The position numbers and the translations under genes were made by a program. Source: Loxodes magnus (taxonomy: Eukaryota; Ciliophora; Karyorelictea; Loxodida; Loxodidae). From it: a stretch of DNA of 64,000 bases. The notes beneath the pieces were generated by a model. That model saw only the letters and a program-made list of their open reading frames with translations, was not told the origin of the DNA and made no database searches. The stretch is taken from assembly GCA_946699065.1 (NCBI GenBank), contig CAMPDV010000262.1, positions 62,001 through 126,000 on the forward strand. Direction: 5' to 3'. Below are positions 9,271 through 23,302 of the stretch, piece by piece (the first letter of the stretch is position 1; each line of letters opens with the position of its first letter).

Positions 9271-12200
9271 CCATTATTCTATGTGTTTTCAATTGCAATA
9301 TAAAATGAAATAAACATCAGGTTAATAAAAATATCCTTTTAAACTAGGAAAATAATTATTCCAAATTTTCTGAGAAAGAAATATTCGATTTGTAAATCTT
9401 TCGTATTTATAAATTTATCCTCCAAAACTATTTTATCAAATAATGCAAAATAAATCATAAAATGTGCTTTAAGATTTTATATCTTTAAAATTTCCTAATT
9501 TTTTAACTATCTAAATAAAGAAGAAAAAAATATCTTAATGATATGGAGAACTAATAAATTTTCTAATGTAAAATTAAATTTTTTTTAAATCAGATAAAAA
9601 ACTGATTAAAGAATTCTCAATCTAAAAAATAATGCTATAAAAAGTATGCATACAAATCTTAGACGACTTATCTCCTAAAAATAATATAAATGATCTGAAT
9701 ACAATTTTTATTTATGTTCTAATTTTTAATTAATGGAATTTAAATATAAGCAGCTTAAAAATTTTTAATTTTATAATTTAAAAATCAATTTTACTCAATT
9801 TCGTTATTATTTTAATAGAACTAAAAACTCTCAGAAAATTAAAAACCAAGAATATTTATTAAATCCTTTTTAATCAAATTAGATTAGATTTAAAGGCAAT
9901 TTTATGATTCAAGCTGAGCCAATATTATAAAATCTTTAACAAATTTATTTTATTTCTTTATTATTTAACTTTATAAATTTAGCAGCTAATTTTTTATATT
10001 TTTTCTTACATTTCTTTATTATCTTGCTAGAAATTAAAAATTCCACTTTGTGAAATTTTTCCAATTTTTGTTTACTTAAATAATCATATAAAAAACTAAA
10101 AATTCTACTATTAAATATAAAATATACTTAGGAATTTAAGTGAATGCATACATCATTAATATTTAAAAGCGTAAAAATTGTTTCCAAATGGTGAAAAATA
10201 GAATAAATAATCCAAAATTAAAATAAATGTAAGTTATTATATTTAAGTATATATAAAAGTTCTTTTACACATATTTAATTTTTAAATTTATGCTTTTATT
10301 TATCTTTCCCTTAAAATTTAAAAAGAATAGTTCTTACTTTTAAGTTAAATATCTTTATTTTACTATCTGAAATATCACAATATATATTAATTAAATTTCG
10401 CTATATTTATATTAATCTTAGAGATCATTATAACTTTTTCTTATATTCAAACTACCAAATTAAAATTAGAATATAGAATTACAATTTAAAATTTATAATT
10501 ATGAAGTTGCTGCACTAGATGTACTCTTATTATTTAGTTTAGGATAAATAATAACTAACACTATCTTATTAAACTTCTTTTCATTTAATTTATTTTCTAT
10601 TTAATTACAATAAAAATAGAATTCTATTCTTAAATATTTGAAATTTTAATTATATCTTTTAAAATACTGCAACTTAGACTTCTTTTTAATAATTTCTTCT
10701 AATAAATAAAATAAAATAATTATATTTATATCTTTTCATAATCAAATAAGCAATAATTAACTATATCATTTTAAAATTAATTAATAAGCTATTCTTAACT
10801 AAAAATGTAAAGCCATGCTATAAACATTACATTTAGATTTATAGTTTAAACTTTTGCTAATTACCTTTTTACTAATTTAACTAGAAATTATTAAATAGAC
10901 ATCTAATATCCATATTTATCTATTATTGGATATACACTTTATTTTACAAATTAACTCTATATCTCAAACATACACAATTTTAAAATTTAAGCTTAGAAAT
11001 TAATTAAAAACCAATGATGAATAAATGTATTATTCTATTTTTTAAATTTAGCTAGAAAGTCTAGATTAAATATCTAATATTATTAATTTCAAACTTCTAT
11101 TTTTCATTTTTAATCTTAGACTTTCTTTATACTTTTTAATATAAATTTCCTTAAAATAGATACACTAAATGCTTGATAAATTTATTAAAAGAATAGGCAT
11201 TTATTAATCAGCTGTTGAATAATAGAAATAGGTCTATTGCTTGTAAATATTAAAGAATGTAATTTTAAGTTAATTTTATTATTTTTACTCAATTTGCTTA
11301 TCTTCATATTCTTTATTTTATTTATTAGGTATAATTAAACTAATAAGCTTTTGCTTAAGTTCTAAGATATTATCTCAATCCTTTGATTGCTTAATTAACT
11401 TTAAAATACCAGAGAAAGTATTAATAATTAATTAAAATTTTTAAATTTAGAAAGGTATTATTTAGTTAGGAGATAAGATATACTTATAAGCCAAATAATT
11501 ATTACTTAGTGTTATTAAATTTTATTTCTTAGTTACAATTTTAAATCTTCTAAGTATTAAAAATCTTATAATTATTTTCTAAATTTTATATTAAGTTCCT
11601 AGTATCTCTAAGCAAAGAAACAATTAAGAATATAACTTAAAAGGTATAAAAATATATAATTCATATAAATTTAATTGTAACCTAAATTACTTGATTCTAA
11701 AAGAATATCATCATCATTACCTTAAGATTTTATTTAGCATGAGTAGTATATCTTAGCTCTATAGTAATTTTACTATTAATAACAAAAATAATTATTATAA
11801 GAGAATTATTCCTAGTCTGAAAAAGTTAAAAAATAATAGTAAAGTTTTCTGCTAGCATAAAAAATAAATGAAAATAATATTAAAAAAGGATTTTAAAGTT
11901 ATGTTGATTGCATAAAAACCTATAAATGTAATTATTGCTTATAAATATAATTAATAAGCTAACTGAGTATATAAGTCAAATAATTGCATAATTATACCAA
12001 TTAATTTCTACTATACTTTCTAAGAAAATTTAGAGAAGATTAATAAAAGAAATTTAAGAGAAAATAAAAGGAAGCAATTATATAATGTTTAGAATATATT
12101 AAACTCTATATATTTTTATTTCTTAGGGAAAATTTTTATTAACAAGTTTAAACAATTAGTCTTTTAAAAAATACCATAAAGCCTAAGAATTGAAATAAAA

Positions 12201-13765
12201 TAATTTAGTTACTATTTTAATATTTTATCTTATATTAAAATAGCAGTTTATAATTGACTTTATAAATTTGTTTATTAGAATCACATCTACTAATAACTTT
12301 AGGATTTATTGTAGTTTCAAGGAAAAAATTAACTAACTTTTTCTTTATTTTTTATTTTTTAATGGTATATTTCATAATAATAAGTCAAGTTATCTCAGAT
12401 GCTTAATAAAGATTTTAGATTTTATGTTCTTAAAGATTTAAATGATAATGTATTATCTTAGAATTAATTTTTGTATCAAAGCGAAAATTAAATAGAAACT
12501 AACTTTCTCTTGATGAGATACTTCTATAAAATTTTGATTTCTATAAATTAATAAATTTTAAATGAATACATTAAGAAAATTAAGATTATGCTATACAAAA
12601 GTCTAAATTTATCATAATTATTAATTTAATTTATATGCAAAACAATTTTAAAAAAGATATAAGCAAATATTTTTTTAAATTTAGAATCAAGTATAACCTT
12701 ATTAATATTATTTCGTTTACTAGATTTTTTAGATAAGTTTAAATATCATTGAGCAAAATGTTTTAAATTTTGAAATTTCTATTTATGAATTTAATAAAAA
12801 TAAATGTATAAATGATTTCTTTAGAATTTTTATAGAAAATATGCATAGTACGATTAGACTATGATGTATGCTAAAACTCTGCATTTTTAATAAATAAAAT
12901 AAACTAATATGATTAGATTAAGTTGCGGATATAGCAAGCAAAAATTTAATGTTATTAATTTATAAATAAATGTTTCAACCTATTATAAGCAATATAATTA
13001 CCATTTTAAATAATTTCATGTAAATTGAGTAAATATTATGAAACTAAGGAATTTATTTTCTTAGATTGTATTCTCCGATGCTCTTATAATTTATTACTAA
13101 GATGTGAATGTAATTATACTTCTCAATAGAACTTACATAAATTTATTTTCTTAATATATTAAAATTTTAGTAAAATGTCTAAGATAGAGCATTTAAAAAT
13201 TTAAAACATTTTAAAATATCTTTACTTTAAATGATTTTTTATTATTTTAATCTATTTTATTTTACATAGATAAATGTTTATATCCTTAAATAAATCTAAT
13301 ATCACTATTATTTTATAATCACTACTGCTATTAGTTTAAGTATTATTTTTCTATAATCAGATAGCTATTAAAATTTACTAAGAACTATAGCTCTTTAATA
13401 TTTTTCTCCAGCTATTATTTTATATTAATTGAATGATGGATATTTTCTTTTTAAAATTCTTAGATTATTATTCTGGTTAATGATTCAACTTTAAATGATG
13501 CTTACCTTTTATTTCCTTTAATTATCAAAACTTCGATACAAGAAAGAAAAATTTTTATCTTTGTCTTTAAATAAAAAATGATATCACTTTTATGCTGATA
13601 GCTATTAATTATTCCTTATAAAATGTAAAGACTTTTATTAATTAGCTAACCTTTAGATTATACAACTTGCTAAGCATATGATAAATAAAGTTTTTATAAA
13701 TTAAAGCATTTTTAAATTAAATATCCTGAGATATAATTTAGCTTTCATTTCATTTTATAAAATAA
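9271..13765. other. AT-rich desert, no gene seen
   Basis: About 4.5 kb of extremely AT-rich sequence rich in TTTAAA/ATAATT words. I found no frame with balanced residue composition, no conserved motif and no obvious tandem array. Confidence 0.5.
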
Positions 13766-14944
13766 ATGAGGAAGCAAGATTCTTGCGAGTAACTAAAACG
13801 CCTAACTGTCGGAAAAAGTTAAGTGAATTTGGGGATAGAGAACACGAAAAAGAAGCTTTCCTTTTGTAAATAAGGTTAAGCCTGATACTTAAGTACGAGA
13901 TATGAGGAAAAAGACTACTGGCAAAAGCCTAAAAGCAAGGAAGAATAAAAGAATTTTTAGCTTGCTAAAACTTAAGGCTTTTTGCATTAAAAAACGCGAG
14001 AAACCTGCGATAATTAGCAGTATACAGACAGCAAAGCACTGAATGAAAAGCAAAAAGTTTCTGATCAACTTTTTAAAGAAAATATAAAAAATCTTAATAA
14101 AAGCACTAAAAATTATCAATAAATCAAGAACATAATCTTAAAGGATTCTAACTCTATCTCCAACAAAAGGAACAGCATAGATAAGGCAAGTAAGATTAGT
14201 TTTCAAAATGATAATTAAAAAATGCTAAATAACAAAGTTTAAGAACCTTAATAGTAAAAATTAAACAACCTTTAAATAAAGGCTTGCAATAATAGCTCTA
14301 TTTCAAGATTTTTATAAGAAGCATAAAATTAATGAGCACTTCCAGCTGTATAATAATCACTACCTTGTAGTCAAAAATTAAAAACACAAATAAAATAAAC
14401 ATAAACTGATTTGAGAGACATACCAAATAAAAAATCCTAGGTTGAAGACACTTAGGCTCCTCATGAATAAGTAAATAAAAGTAATAAATAAATAAGCAGA
14501 GTTTCACCTTTATATTACTAAACCTCGTTTTCAAGTTTAGGCACTATCAGTGAAGAAAGCTTTTAAAGTTCTAAGTCAAGTTTGCAATTGATTTCTAATG
14601 GTGAAACTTTCTCTAATTTATCGCTTCAACTTAATGAAGAAGAAATAGAGTAAGAAATTTTAGAAGAAGAAGGTAGAAAAGGATCAGATTAACTGGTTCT
14701 CTTACTTTTTTGTATGGCAATTTTATTTATAGTCTATTTGTACTTGGTAATTAGACATGAAATAATTAGCCAATGAACTTTTATTCTACTTTTTAACTTA
14801 TTAATCCTATTAACTCCTTATCATTATTTCATATTTCAATTTTAGACTCTCACTTTCTCAATTTCTTTTATTTCTTAAGTTTTTTTTAAATTTTTATAAT
14901 TATTTAATATCTAAATGCTGAATTATAGTTCCTTAGAATGCTGA
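13766..14944 (+). CDS. Predicted two-helix membrane protein of unknown function
   Basis: An ATG at 13,766 opens a 393-codon frame to a TGA at 14,942-14,944; internal TAA/TAG are Gln and three TGA are Trp. Residues 1-300 are polar, Lys/Ser/Gln-rich and probably disordered. An acidic patch (LNEEEIEQEILEEEG, about residues 305-320) follows, then two hydrophobic segments, LVLLLFCMAILFIVYLYLV and WTFILLFNLLILL, joined by a short basic loop. The layout is a long cytosolic tail anchored by a C-terminal helical hairpin. Base composition differs sharply from the deserts on either side, and the frame is free of shifts. The minus-strand frames at 13,889-14,119 and 14,298-14,534 are shadows. The stop is a guess: in this code TGA ends translation only near the mRNA end. 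No family was recognised. Confidence 0.6.
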
Positions 14945-17435
14945 TATATAAAGCATATTTTTTACTAGGTTTCAATTAAAAAAGTATGAAAGAAAACATA
15001 TATGAAAAGAGAAAATTACAAACACTGCATAAAAAATCCTTAAATTTAACCTTTTGAAAATGTTCAGTTAAGCTAAATGTTTAAAAAAGATCAATTTAAT
15101 TAAAGGTATAGATAAAAATCTTCGTCTAAAAAATAAAAACACTTATCAAATTTATTCGAAACAAGCTAAACTCTATAATGCTAACTTAGTTCTAATGCTG
15201 AAGTATATTAAATGTTATTTTTTACTAACTAATTATAAGATAATTAGTTGTAGGTTGCTTATAACTAGTCTCTATTTTATTATTATTTATATTTTTATTA
15301 AAATTTGATTATTTTAGTGAAAATTTATCTTAAGGTATTTTTCATAATATTTATTTAATATAAAGTTACCATTCAGTTTTATATACATCTAAAGAACTAA
15401 AATTAGTAATTCTTTTTTATTTTATGAATACTCTTTATTTGCTAAAGATAGAATACTAATGTAAAATTAATATTTCATCTAAACTTAAGGAAAATGCTTA
15501 ATTTCTTATTTTTATATAAATTAACTTAAATAAATTGTTGAGAAATAATTAATCATTGCAATAATATGCTATATCTTCTAATTATTCAGTTTAACTATCT
15601 AACTAATAATACAGATAATCTCATTTAAATTTTAAGTTAATATTATTTATTGCTAGCTAATCTGAAAATTGATAATTTGAAATTTCAAGAACGAAAATCT
15701 GTCTAAGTTTGCTAATTTTATTTTAACTAATATATTAATAAAATGCTTATTTCTATTTCAATGCTAAAATAGATTTAAATATCTCTTAATTTGATATAGT
15801 GTTTACCCCATATAGTAAATATGAAATATAATTAACAATTATATACTTTCTACTAAAATAGTTGAAAATTCTAAGTTCTAGATATATTTTTATATTTTAA
15901 CTTTTATTTAAAAAATTATAATGAAATTAATTAAATAGTTTTAAACCTTTACTATATAAATAATTTTCTTCACATTTATTATTATTTTATTAATTAGTGT
16001 GTAATAAGTTATTTTTCCTAGAGGCTTTAAAATTAAATAGTTTAAATTTTAATCTATATTTGATTTCCTTTTTATAAAATGCTAGCTTTATTGTTGCTAT
16101 TTAAATTTTTATTATACTTTAATATGCTTCATTTCATTAGCATTTTTATTAAAGTGATTTCTTCTTCTTATGCTTTTATATGATTCTCACTGTTTTTAGG
16201 CTAGTAAAAAATTATAAAATTTTTTAAATTAGAGTCTTACTATCAAATATTATTATCTTTTAATCTAATCTTTTTATATTGATAATTTTAGAGTTTAATC
16301 CTCTTCATTAATTCTTTTGCTTTCTCATTAATATAACTTCATATCTTAACTAGGATAAAAAAGAAATAACTAGTAGATTCTTCTATCATTTTCTAATGCT
16401 TATTCTCGTTTAATATTTATCTTAAATAGATTATTAGTTTATTAATATTTTTATTAAATAGTCAGACATAAACTATAATAAAAATTTGGATTTTTTTAAT
16501 TTAATTCCATAAAATTTATTAGAATAGATTAAAATATCTTAACTATTTTATTATTAAACTAAAATTCTTCAGCCTCAATTTAATTTTATTATTCTATGTT
16601 CTCGCCTTAGTTGACTCATAATATTTTAATTATTGTATTTCTCAATCTTATTTGGTACTTAATCCTCTTACCTTTTCTTTTAGTTTTTTAGTTTCCTTTA
16701 GCTACTTTTATAGTAATAACTCTCAATTTGTTTCTTAGTTGCATAATAAAAATATGAAGCTAAAATTATTTTATAGTATCATAGTTTTTGCTTTAGATAT
16801 TAATTAAAAATATTAAATCTCTTAAATAAGCCAAATGCATTCTAATTTTTGAATTATCAGCTTAAAACTATTAAAATATTTGGTAAATGGATAAATGTAT
16901 ATTAAGCTAGCAATTCTATTTATATAGGATACTTAGTAAGAAACGCTTAATAGAAAACCCTTAGTAATTAAATTTTATAGATAAATACTTATTATAATTA
17001 TTAGCTTTGTATCGCTTTGATAGCTTACATTCTATATATGTTTTCAAAATAATTATTAATTAAATATACGAAAGTGATATAATTATAGAGATACTTATCT
17101 ATATTATTAAAAAGATATAATAGCTTTAAATAAATAAATAATTAATAAATAATATAGCTTACTAAGAATAAAGTAGCTAGTATTTATAACTTATAATTAT
17201 ATTAACTAATTTCTTAGTTAGATAATTATGTATTTGTTTAATAAATATTATTTATATTTTATATTCCTATGTTTAAACATAATCAGTCATCAATTATATA
17301 TATTTATTACATAAAGATTATTAAATTTTACCAACATAGCTTTTATTTGATATTTTTTAGAATGAATTAGAGAATAGTATGAAAATATTAATTTATTTCT
17401 TTTTATTTAGTAATTTATTCAAACTAAAAGTAAAA
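14945..17435. other. AT-rich desert, no gene seen
   Basis: About 2.5 kb of AT-rich sequence with no coherent reading frame or recognised repeat. Confidence 0.5.
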
Positions 17436-17735
17436 TATTGTGATGAAAGTTTATGCCTTCTAAACTATACCATTCCATACTCAGATTCTCTTTAGAAAAC
17501 AGTGTATTAAAAATATTTGTTTAGCTAAGCATTTACTTTATCATCTTTAAATAGTTTTCACTTTCTATATTCTCGCAATCAGACTTCAAAGTTTTAAAAT
17601 GTTTGTAAATAGAATTAGTAATTCTATTTTCATCCCTAATTGAAAAGTTTCTTATTAGCATTAGAAGTTCCAATTAAATTAAAAAAATTAGAGAATCTCT
17701 TTAATATCTAAATAAATTTGATTGAAAGAAGCATT
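17436..17735 (-). pseudogene. Decayed C-terminal fragment of an LRR gene
   Basis: The minus strand aligns with the 3' end of the LRR gene at 62,710-63,000. It shares SENYLKMIKQ, the neighbouring CEN...SENYLK block and INFH near the end, but in shifted frames and with no upstream leucine-rich repeats. It lies alone within several kb of AT-rich DNA. Confidence 0.5.
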
Positions 17736-19559
17736 TTTACAATTAAATATGTGCATAAACTCTTAAATTTAAAATTAATTAATTAATTAATAGAAATAAA
17801 TAATTTCTCTATAAGATAAATAATGCTTAATTAATTTACCTGATTGATAGTTTAACTTTATTAATGGATGCTACTTTTATTTCAATTATTTCAAATTATA
17901 TTAATGTTAAAATAATAGAATCAACTTTAATACTCCTTTATCTAAATTTCATATAAAAGTGAAATTCAATTAAGTTTTGTATTTTTAATTAGATCTCTTT
18001 AGATGTTCTCTTAGGCATCCATTATTCCTATTATTCTGCATTTGTTAATTTTAATTTATTGATTTTTGGTTCTATTAATAATACTTAAATTTATTTAAAC
18101 TAATTCCTAATTAATTAGTTTATATGGAAGAGATTAAGATTTATTAAACATTGTAAATTTATTAATTTTAGCTTTTTAAATAAGTAAATGCTTTTTGGCT
18201 ATAGATACTTTTAATTAAAAGTATTGAATATAAAAGATTTATTTCAGATGTTTTGAAGTTTTTTATTATTTAGTGTATTTAATATATAGTAGATATTTAA
18301 TAATTTCTTGATTATAAATATTAGTTAAAGATAAAGCCTTTAAATTTTAGATTTAATTAAATAGTTTTCTAAATCTTTAATTAATAGTTTAACTTATTAA
18401 TAACTCTTATTTAAATTTTGCTTACTTTGTCTATAAGCACTAGCAATTCAACAGATTTTATGTATAATTTAACATTTATTTACTATTTATCCTTAATTTT
18501 GGTAGTGCTTATCTATTTTACTAAAATATAGTGATTCTAAATATAAAAATAGAAAAGTTCTTAAATCTATTTTTAAATAAGCAGTTCTACTTTTATTATT
18601 TTATTAAAGCTAATTTAATTTATTAGCTATATAAATATTAAGCTTAAGCTTTTATCCTTAGTAATATATTCTATATATTTTATTTATCTTAAATTATTAT
18701 ACTTATTTGAAGTATCAACGTTAAATATAAGAAATTGTCAATTCTCTAAAGTTATGTATTAATTATCATAAGAATTTTGTGATATGAGGATAATATAGTT
18801 AACTTCTTATCCATATTTTATTAATTTAATAAGCAAGCTTATTATCTCCTTTGTTAATTATGATGATTGATATAACTTTTATATAATTATTTATAAATAG
18901 CTACATTAAAAATAACTAGCTAAGCTCTATATTATTTATTTAAATTATTTTATTTTAAAATTGTTTATTTTAGAAGTTTTAAAATAAAATAATTACTAAA
19001 TTTCATAGTTATAGCATATATATTTCAAAATGTATAAATCTATTTATAAATAAACAATATTAAATATCTATTATATTATTAGCTATTTTTATTTAATTTA
19101 AAATAGATATCTATTTTTTAATTATGCTAGTTAATAAATAAATTTAATTTAAATTAATAAAGTTTATTTAAATTATAAACTAGTTATTAGCTAATTATCT
19201 TATTTAATAGTTATTTTATTTTTTAATTATTGTAAATATTTAATTTTATGTATTTTATTATTGTTTATATCACTCTATTGAAATTTTAAGATTTTTATTA
19301 TTATATAAAGTTTTTCCTTTTAAATTGCATAGAACAATTGTATGCATTCATGTATTAAAGATTTTTTTATTGTATATTTAATCTGTTTATATTTTCTATT
19401 TTAAGTGACTAATATTTCTCTTAGAAATACATTTGTGCTGATTTAATTTATTTTTATAAAGTGTTTATTTAGTATTTTTACATGTTTTCTCATATTTTTG
19501 CAACAATATAATACTGAAAGAAAATCTTAAGAAGCTTTTCGTTTTTATAATTTTCCATC
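17736..19559. other. AT-rich desert, no gene seen
   Basis: AT-rich sequence with many short palindromic TTAATTAA-like words but no supported gene. Confidence 0.45.
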
Positions 19560-20480
19560 CTAAAAAATCAATTATATTGATAAATGAATGCAAGCTTCTT
19601 TCACTTCCAGCTGGAACCATCACCATACGGACGTAAAATAAAAAACTAAATGTGGAATATTAAATCAGGTATAAAATTTGATCCCTTAAGGAGATATATT
19701 TGCTTTATTTTTTGTTATTCAAATAATCTCTTCATCAGTCCAATCATGAAATACTTATTTCATCATATAATTATTCAAGCTATTAATTTTTCAGGCTGGA
19801 CAAATTTCTGTTCTAGAAGCAAATTCTGTCTGATAAGTTTTAAACTTATAATAATTAACTACTTTAGATCTTATATTTCAAGATAGAAGATAGTTTCTTT
19901 TAAATAAGGATTTATTTTTTAAATATAGCTTAAAATAATTCCTTTAGATTATCTATCTTCTTCTTGGATATTTTATTAATAATAAAATTTTAAAGTTCCC
20001 ATTTCTATTGTGACACAATAGTTTTAGTGTGGTTAATTATATAACTTGAGAATAATTCTACTTTTTCTTTATTCTATTTTTAATAATTAATAAAACTTTA
20101 TCCAAGCACTATAGAAGATCAAGGCTAGATATTTTAAACGGTTTATTGGAATTCATTCAAGCATTTCAAAGAAAATACTTGTACTGAATAGACCGCTCTA
20201 AGTATTTTCTTCTTCTTAATCATTCCTTTATTAGTTTCCTAATATTTTGAAAGTGACTACAATAAACTTAGCTATATTATGTATTTCAGCAGCCTTAGAT
20301 TTTTAACTACTCCATGCTACAAAAGATGTGAATTTTACTAATTTATTCGACATAAAAAGTAGCGCTTCTGAGTGATAACTAACTTTAATTAACTAAATGT
20401 TCCAATTATCATGGCATTCGAAAATCTTAAAGTAATCCTCTTCAGTAATTAAACAACAGACAGCACTTTTATTATTCTAA
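19560..20480 (-). CDS. RasGEF (CDC25-homology)-like protein, partial
   Basis: The minus strand from about 20,470 reads LITEEDYFKIFECHDNWN, then MSNKLVKFTSFVAWSSQ, KAAEIHNIAKFIVVTFKILG and, after a charged insert, LEWIPINRLKYLALIF. By eye this follows the RasGEF catalytic domain: the 'LTLIE..LF' strand, the 'RFN.LS.WV' helix, the 'R...I.KFI.IA..L' helix and the 'I.RL...W' helix. RasGEFs load GTP onto Ras-type GTPases. The frame stays coherent to about 19,700, with TGA as Trp. The upstream regulatory part and start codon were not found, so an intron or decay at 20,480 is possible. A plus-strand frame at 19,650-19,886 is a shadow. The family call rests on pattern recognition, without a database search. 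Confidence 0.4.
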
Positions 20481-20489
20481 TAATTAATT

Positions 20490-23300
20490 AAAGTTATGCT
20501 TATAAGTTATACCTTAAATTAATAAATTTAAATTATAAAGCTAAAGTTTGGAACTAAGATTAAATTGAATAAAAGAAGATAAATTTAAAATAGCAATTTA
20601 AGTTTACTATTTATTATTTTAAGCTATATCTATTTTCAAGCAGTGATATAGCTTTAATACTTTTAAAACTTTAAATTATTAAACAAATATATTAATTTTC
20701 CTAAAAGCTTATTAATCAATTTTACCTATAAAAACGAAAAAAATCTAAAATAATTTAATTTGGTGAAAAAGTATATCATAATTTAAGGTTTAATCTTATT
20801 TTTCAGAAAAAACTAAAGTAAAATTTAGATTTACTTTAGTTAAATTTCGTTATAATAGACTTAGATCATAAAAAATTAAAAATATCCAAAAGAGTATTTT
20901 AAACTAATAAATTAAATTAAATTTAAAAAATATTAGTTTTTTAGTTATTATTACTAAGTATAAAAGGCAAAGATTTAATTTATTTATCTAACCAATAGAA
21001 ATTTATTATATTAAAAATTAAATTTAAAATATCTTTGGCTTTTATTTTTTTGCTTTAAGTAACTAACATTAAAATTAATAATTGAAATTAATAGCTATAA
21101 TGTAGATAGATATAATATATTAGATTGTTAGTGATTAAATAGTTAAATTTTATAATAATTAATTAATAAATAATTTTCTTTAAAATTACTAGTTAAGCTA
21201 TTATATAGATATTTATTTATTTGTATATGCTTAATATTATTTATTAATATTATTTATTATTTTAGCTTTAAATTTATTTAATAGACTCTAAATATAAAAT
21301 TTTATAATCATAAAAATTATAAAGGTTCTGTAACTATCTTATTAGATGATTGAATAGGTAATAAAATATCTTAGTTTTTGCTAAAATTATTAAATTATAG
21401 GAATTAAAATAAAAATAGTAAAATTCTTAATCTTCAATATGATTTAGATAATTTAGGTATAAAAGTTATAAATAAGATAATAATTTCCTTTTAAAAATAT
21501 AACTAGATTAAAGATATTAATTATTTAATAAAGTTTCCAAAAGAAATATATCTAGCCTTTTATATTTAATTTGTACAAGAAGCTAAATAATATTAGCATA
21601 ATTTTGATAAATGAAGAATAAATTAAATATCTTTATAAATGATTACAGTTTAATTAAATTATTAAACAGTGTCTAGATAGAAATTTTAAATTATTTGTAT
21701 TATTTACAAATTTAAAATAAGAAATATACATTCCTTTAATCCTATTATTTAGTTTTAAGAATGCTTTAAAATTTCATTTTAATAATTATAAAATTACTTC
21801 TTGCATAATTAAGATTAAAAGTTTTATATCTAATAGTTGCTCACAATAATTAAAGAAGCTAAGAAAATAAACTAAAGTGTTAAAAGTTAAATTTAGCTAT
21901 TTTTCTCTTTTATATAATAATAATATTTACTAAAAATTAAATTTCAAATAAATTAAAAAAATTTAGATTGTAAATCCAAAGCATTATTTGATAAAAATAA
22001 ATACTTTTATTACTAAATTATAGCATTTTCTTAGAAATGGAATATTTTAAATAGATTTATTAAAATAACTTTTATTAGTATTTATTTCTAAAAATAAACG
22101 AAGTTACATAAGAGACTTTAAATAAGCTATATATTAAATTTTTTATTTATTATTTAATTTATAATTTAAGAAACTTTATGAAAAATTTAATAAAAAAGAG
22201 ATAAAAGTTTTAAAAAGTATATAAAATAAAAAATTAATATCTAAAATATAAATCTAAATAATTATAAAATAATTATTATAAATCATTTTTATAAATTTTT
22301 ATTATTCTATTTATTATTATTATTTATTGCTTTTTCCATTTATCTGAAAGAAATAATTATATAAACATTTATCTTTGCTCTTTATAAGTTTTAATATGTT
22401 TAATAGACATAAAAGTTAAATTTAACTTATTTATTTAAAAAAAAGAATAATAAAATAAAACTTTTGATGCTTTCTTTATTATTTGAAGATAATTTAATCT
22501 TTTTAAATCTTAATAAAATAAAAAATATTTGATTATTAATATCTACTGTTTAAGTAGCAAGCTAATTTAAATTATTTCTACATAAATAATAATTTAATTA
22601 GTGATTTAAATAAAGCTTCATGCATTACTAATATTAAATCTAAATCTAAAATATCTAATAATACATTTAAGCTATTAAAGCTTTAAAATAAATAAGCACT
22701 TTGATTTATAGATTTATTTAATTTTTATTATTTAAGGAATTATTATTTAAATAGTTTTTTAATAAATTTAAAAGCTATTAAACTAATTTTATTTTTTCAT
22801 AGTTAAATTAGCAGCCAATTTAAAGTTTTTAAAGCAGGATTGAGATATTTATTAATAGCTAGATATTTGAATATAAGCTAAATAAATATGTTAAACTCTA
22901 GTTACTTGTATCTTTTTAGTTAATTCTTCTTTTATTTATTGTATTTCTATAAATTTAGAGAATATTATCTAGATAAATATAAAATCAAAATACTTTATTC
23001 AATTGTTTAAGACTTTATATAATTCGTATATTAGTAGAGTATTATTGCTTAACTTAGTTAAATAGTTAAAAATTAATTTATTACTTTATTGTGAGGAATG
23101 TAATGTGATTATTTAACAACGTAAATTAAATAACCATAGATAGATCTAAATAAGAGAAAATTTAAAATAATAGAGATATTAAAATATAAAGAAAGCTTTC
23201 TTATCTCATTGATGTATACAACATATATATCAGATAAATCTTAGCGTTAAAAGTCACTGTTAACTAGAATCATATGGATATAAGAGCAATAAGCTATTAA
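20490..23300. other. AT-rich desert, no gene seen
   Basis: About 2.8 kb of AT-rich sequence. It may hide the 5' part of the RasGEF-like gene, but I could not support any frame. Confidence 0.45.
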
Positions 23301-23302
23301 AA

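Noticed and set aside
13889..14534. Two minus-strand ORFs with ATG and standard stops
   Set aside because: Both are antisense to the coherent 393-codon plus-strand gene.
22000..23000. Palindromic TTAATTAA/TTTAAA clusters as possible inverted-repeat elements
   Set aside because: At this AT content such words are expected by chance and no longer arms are present.
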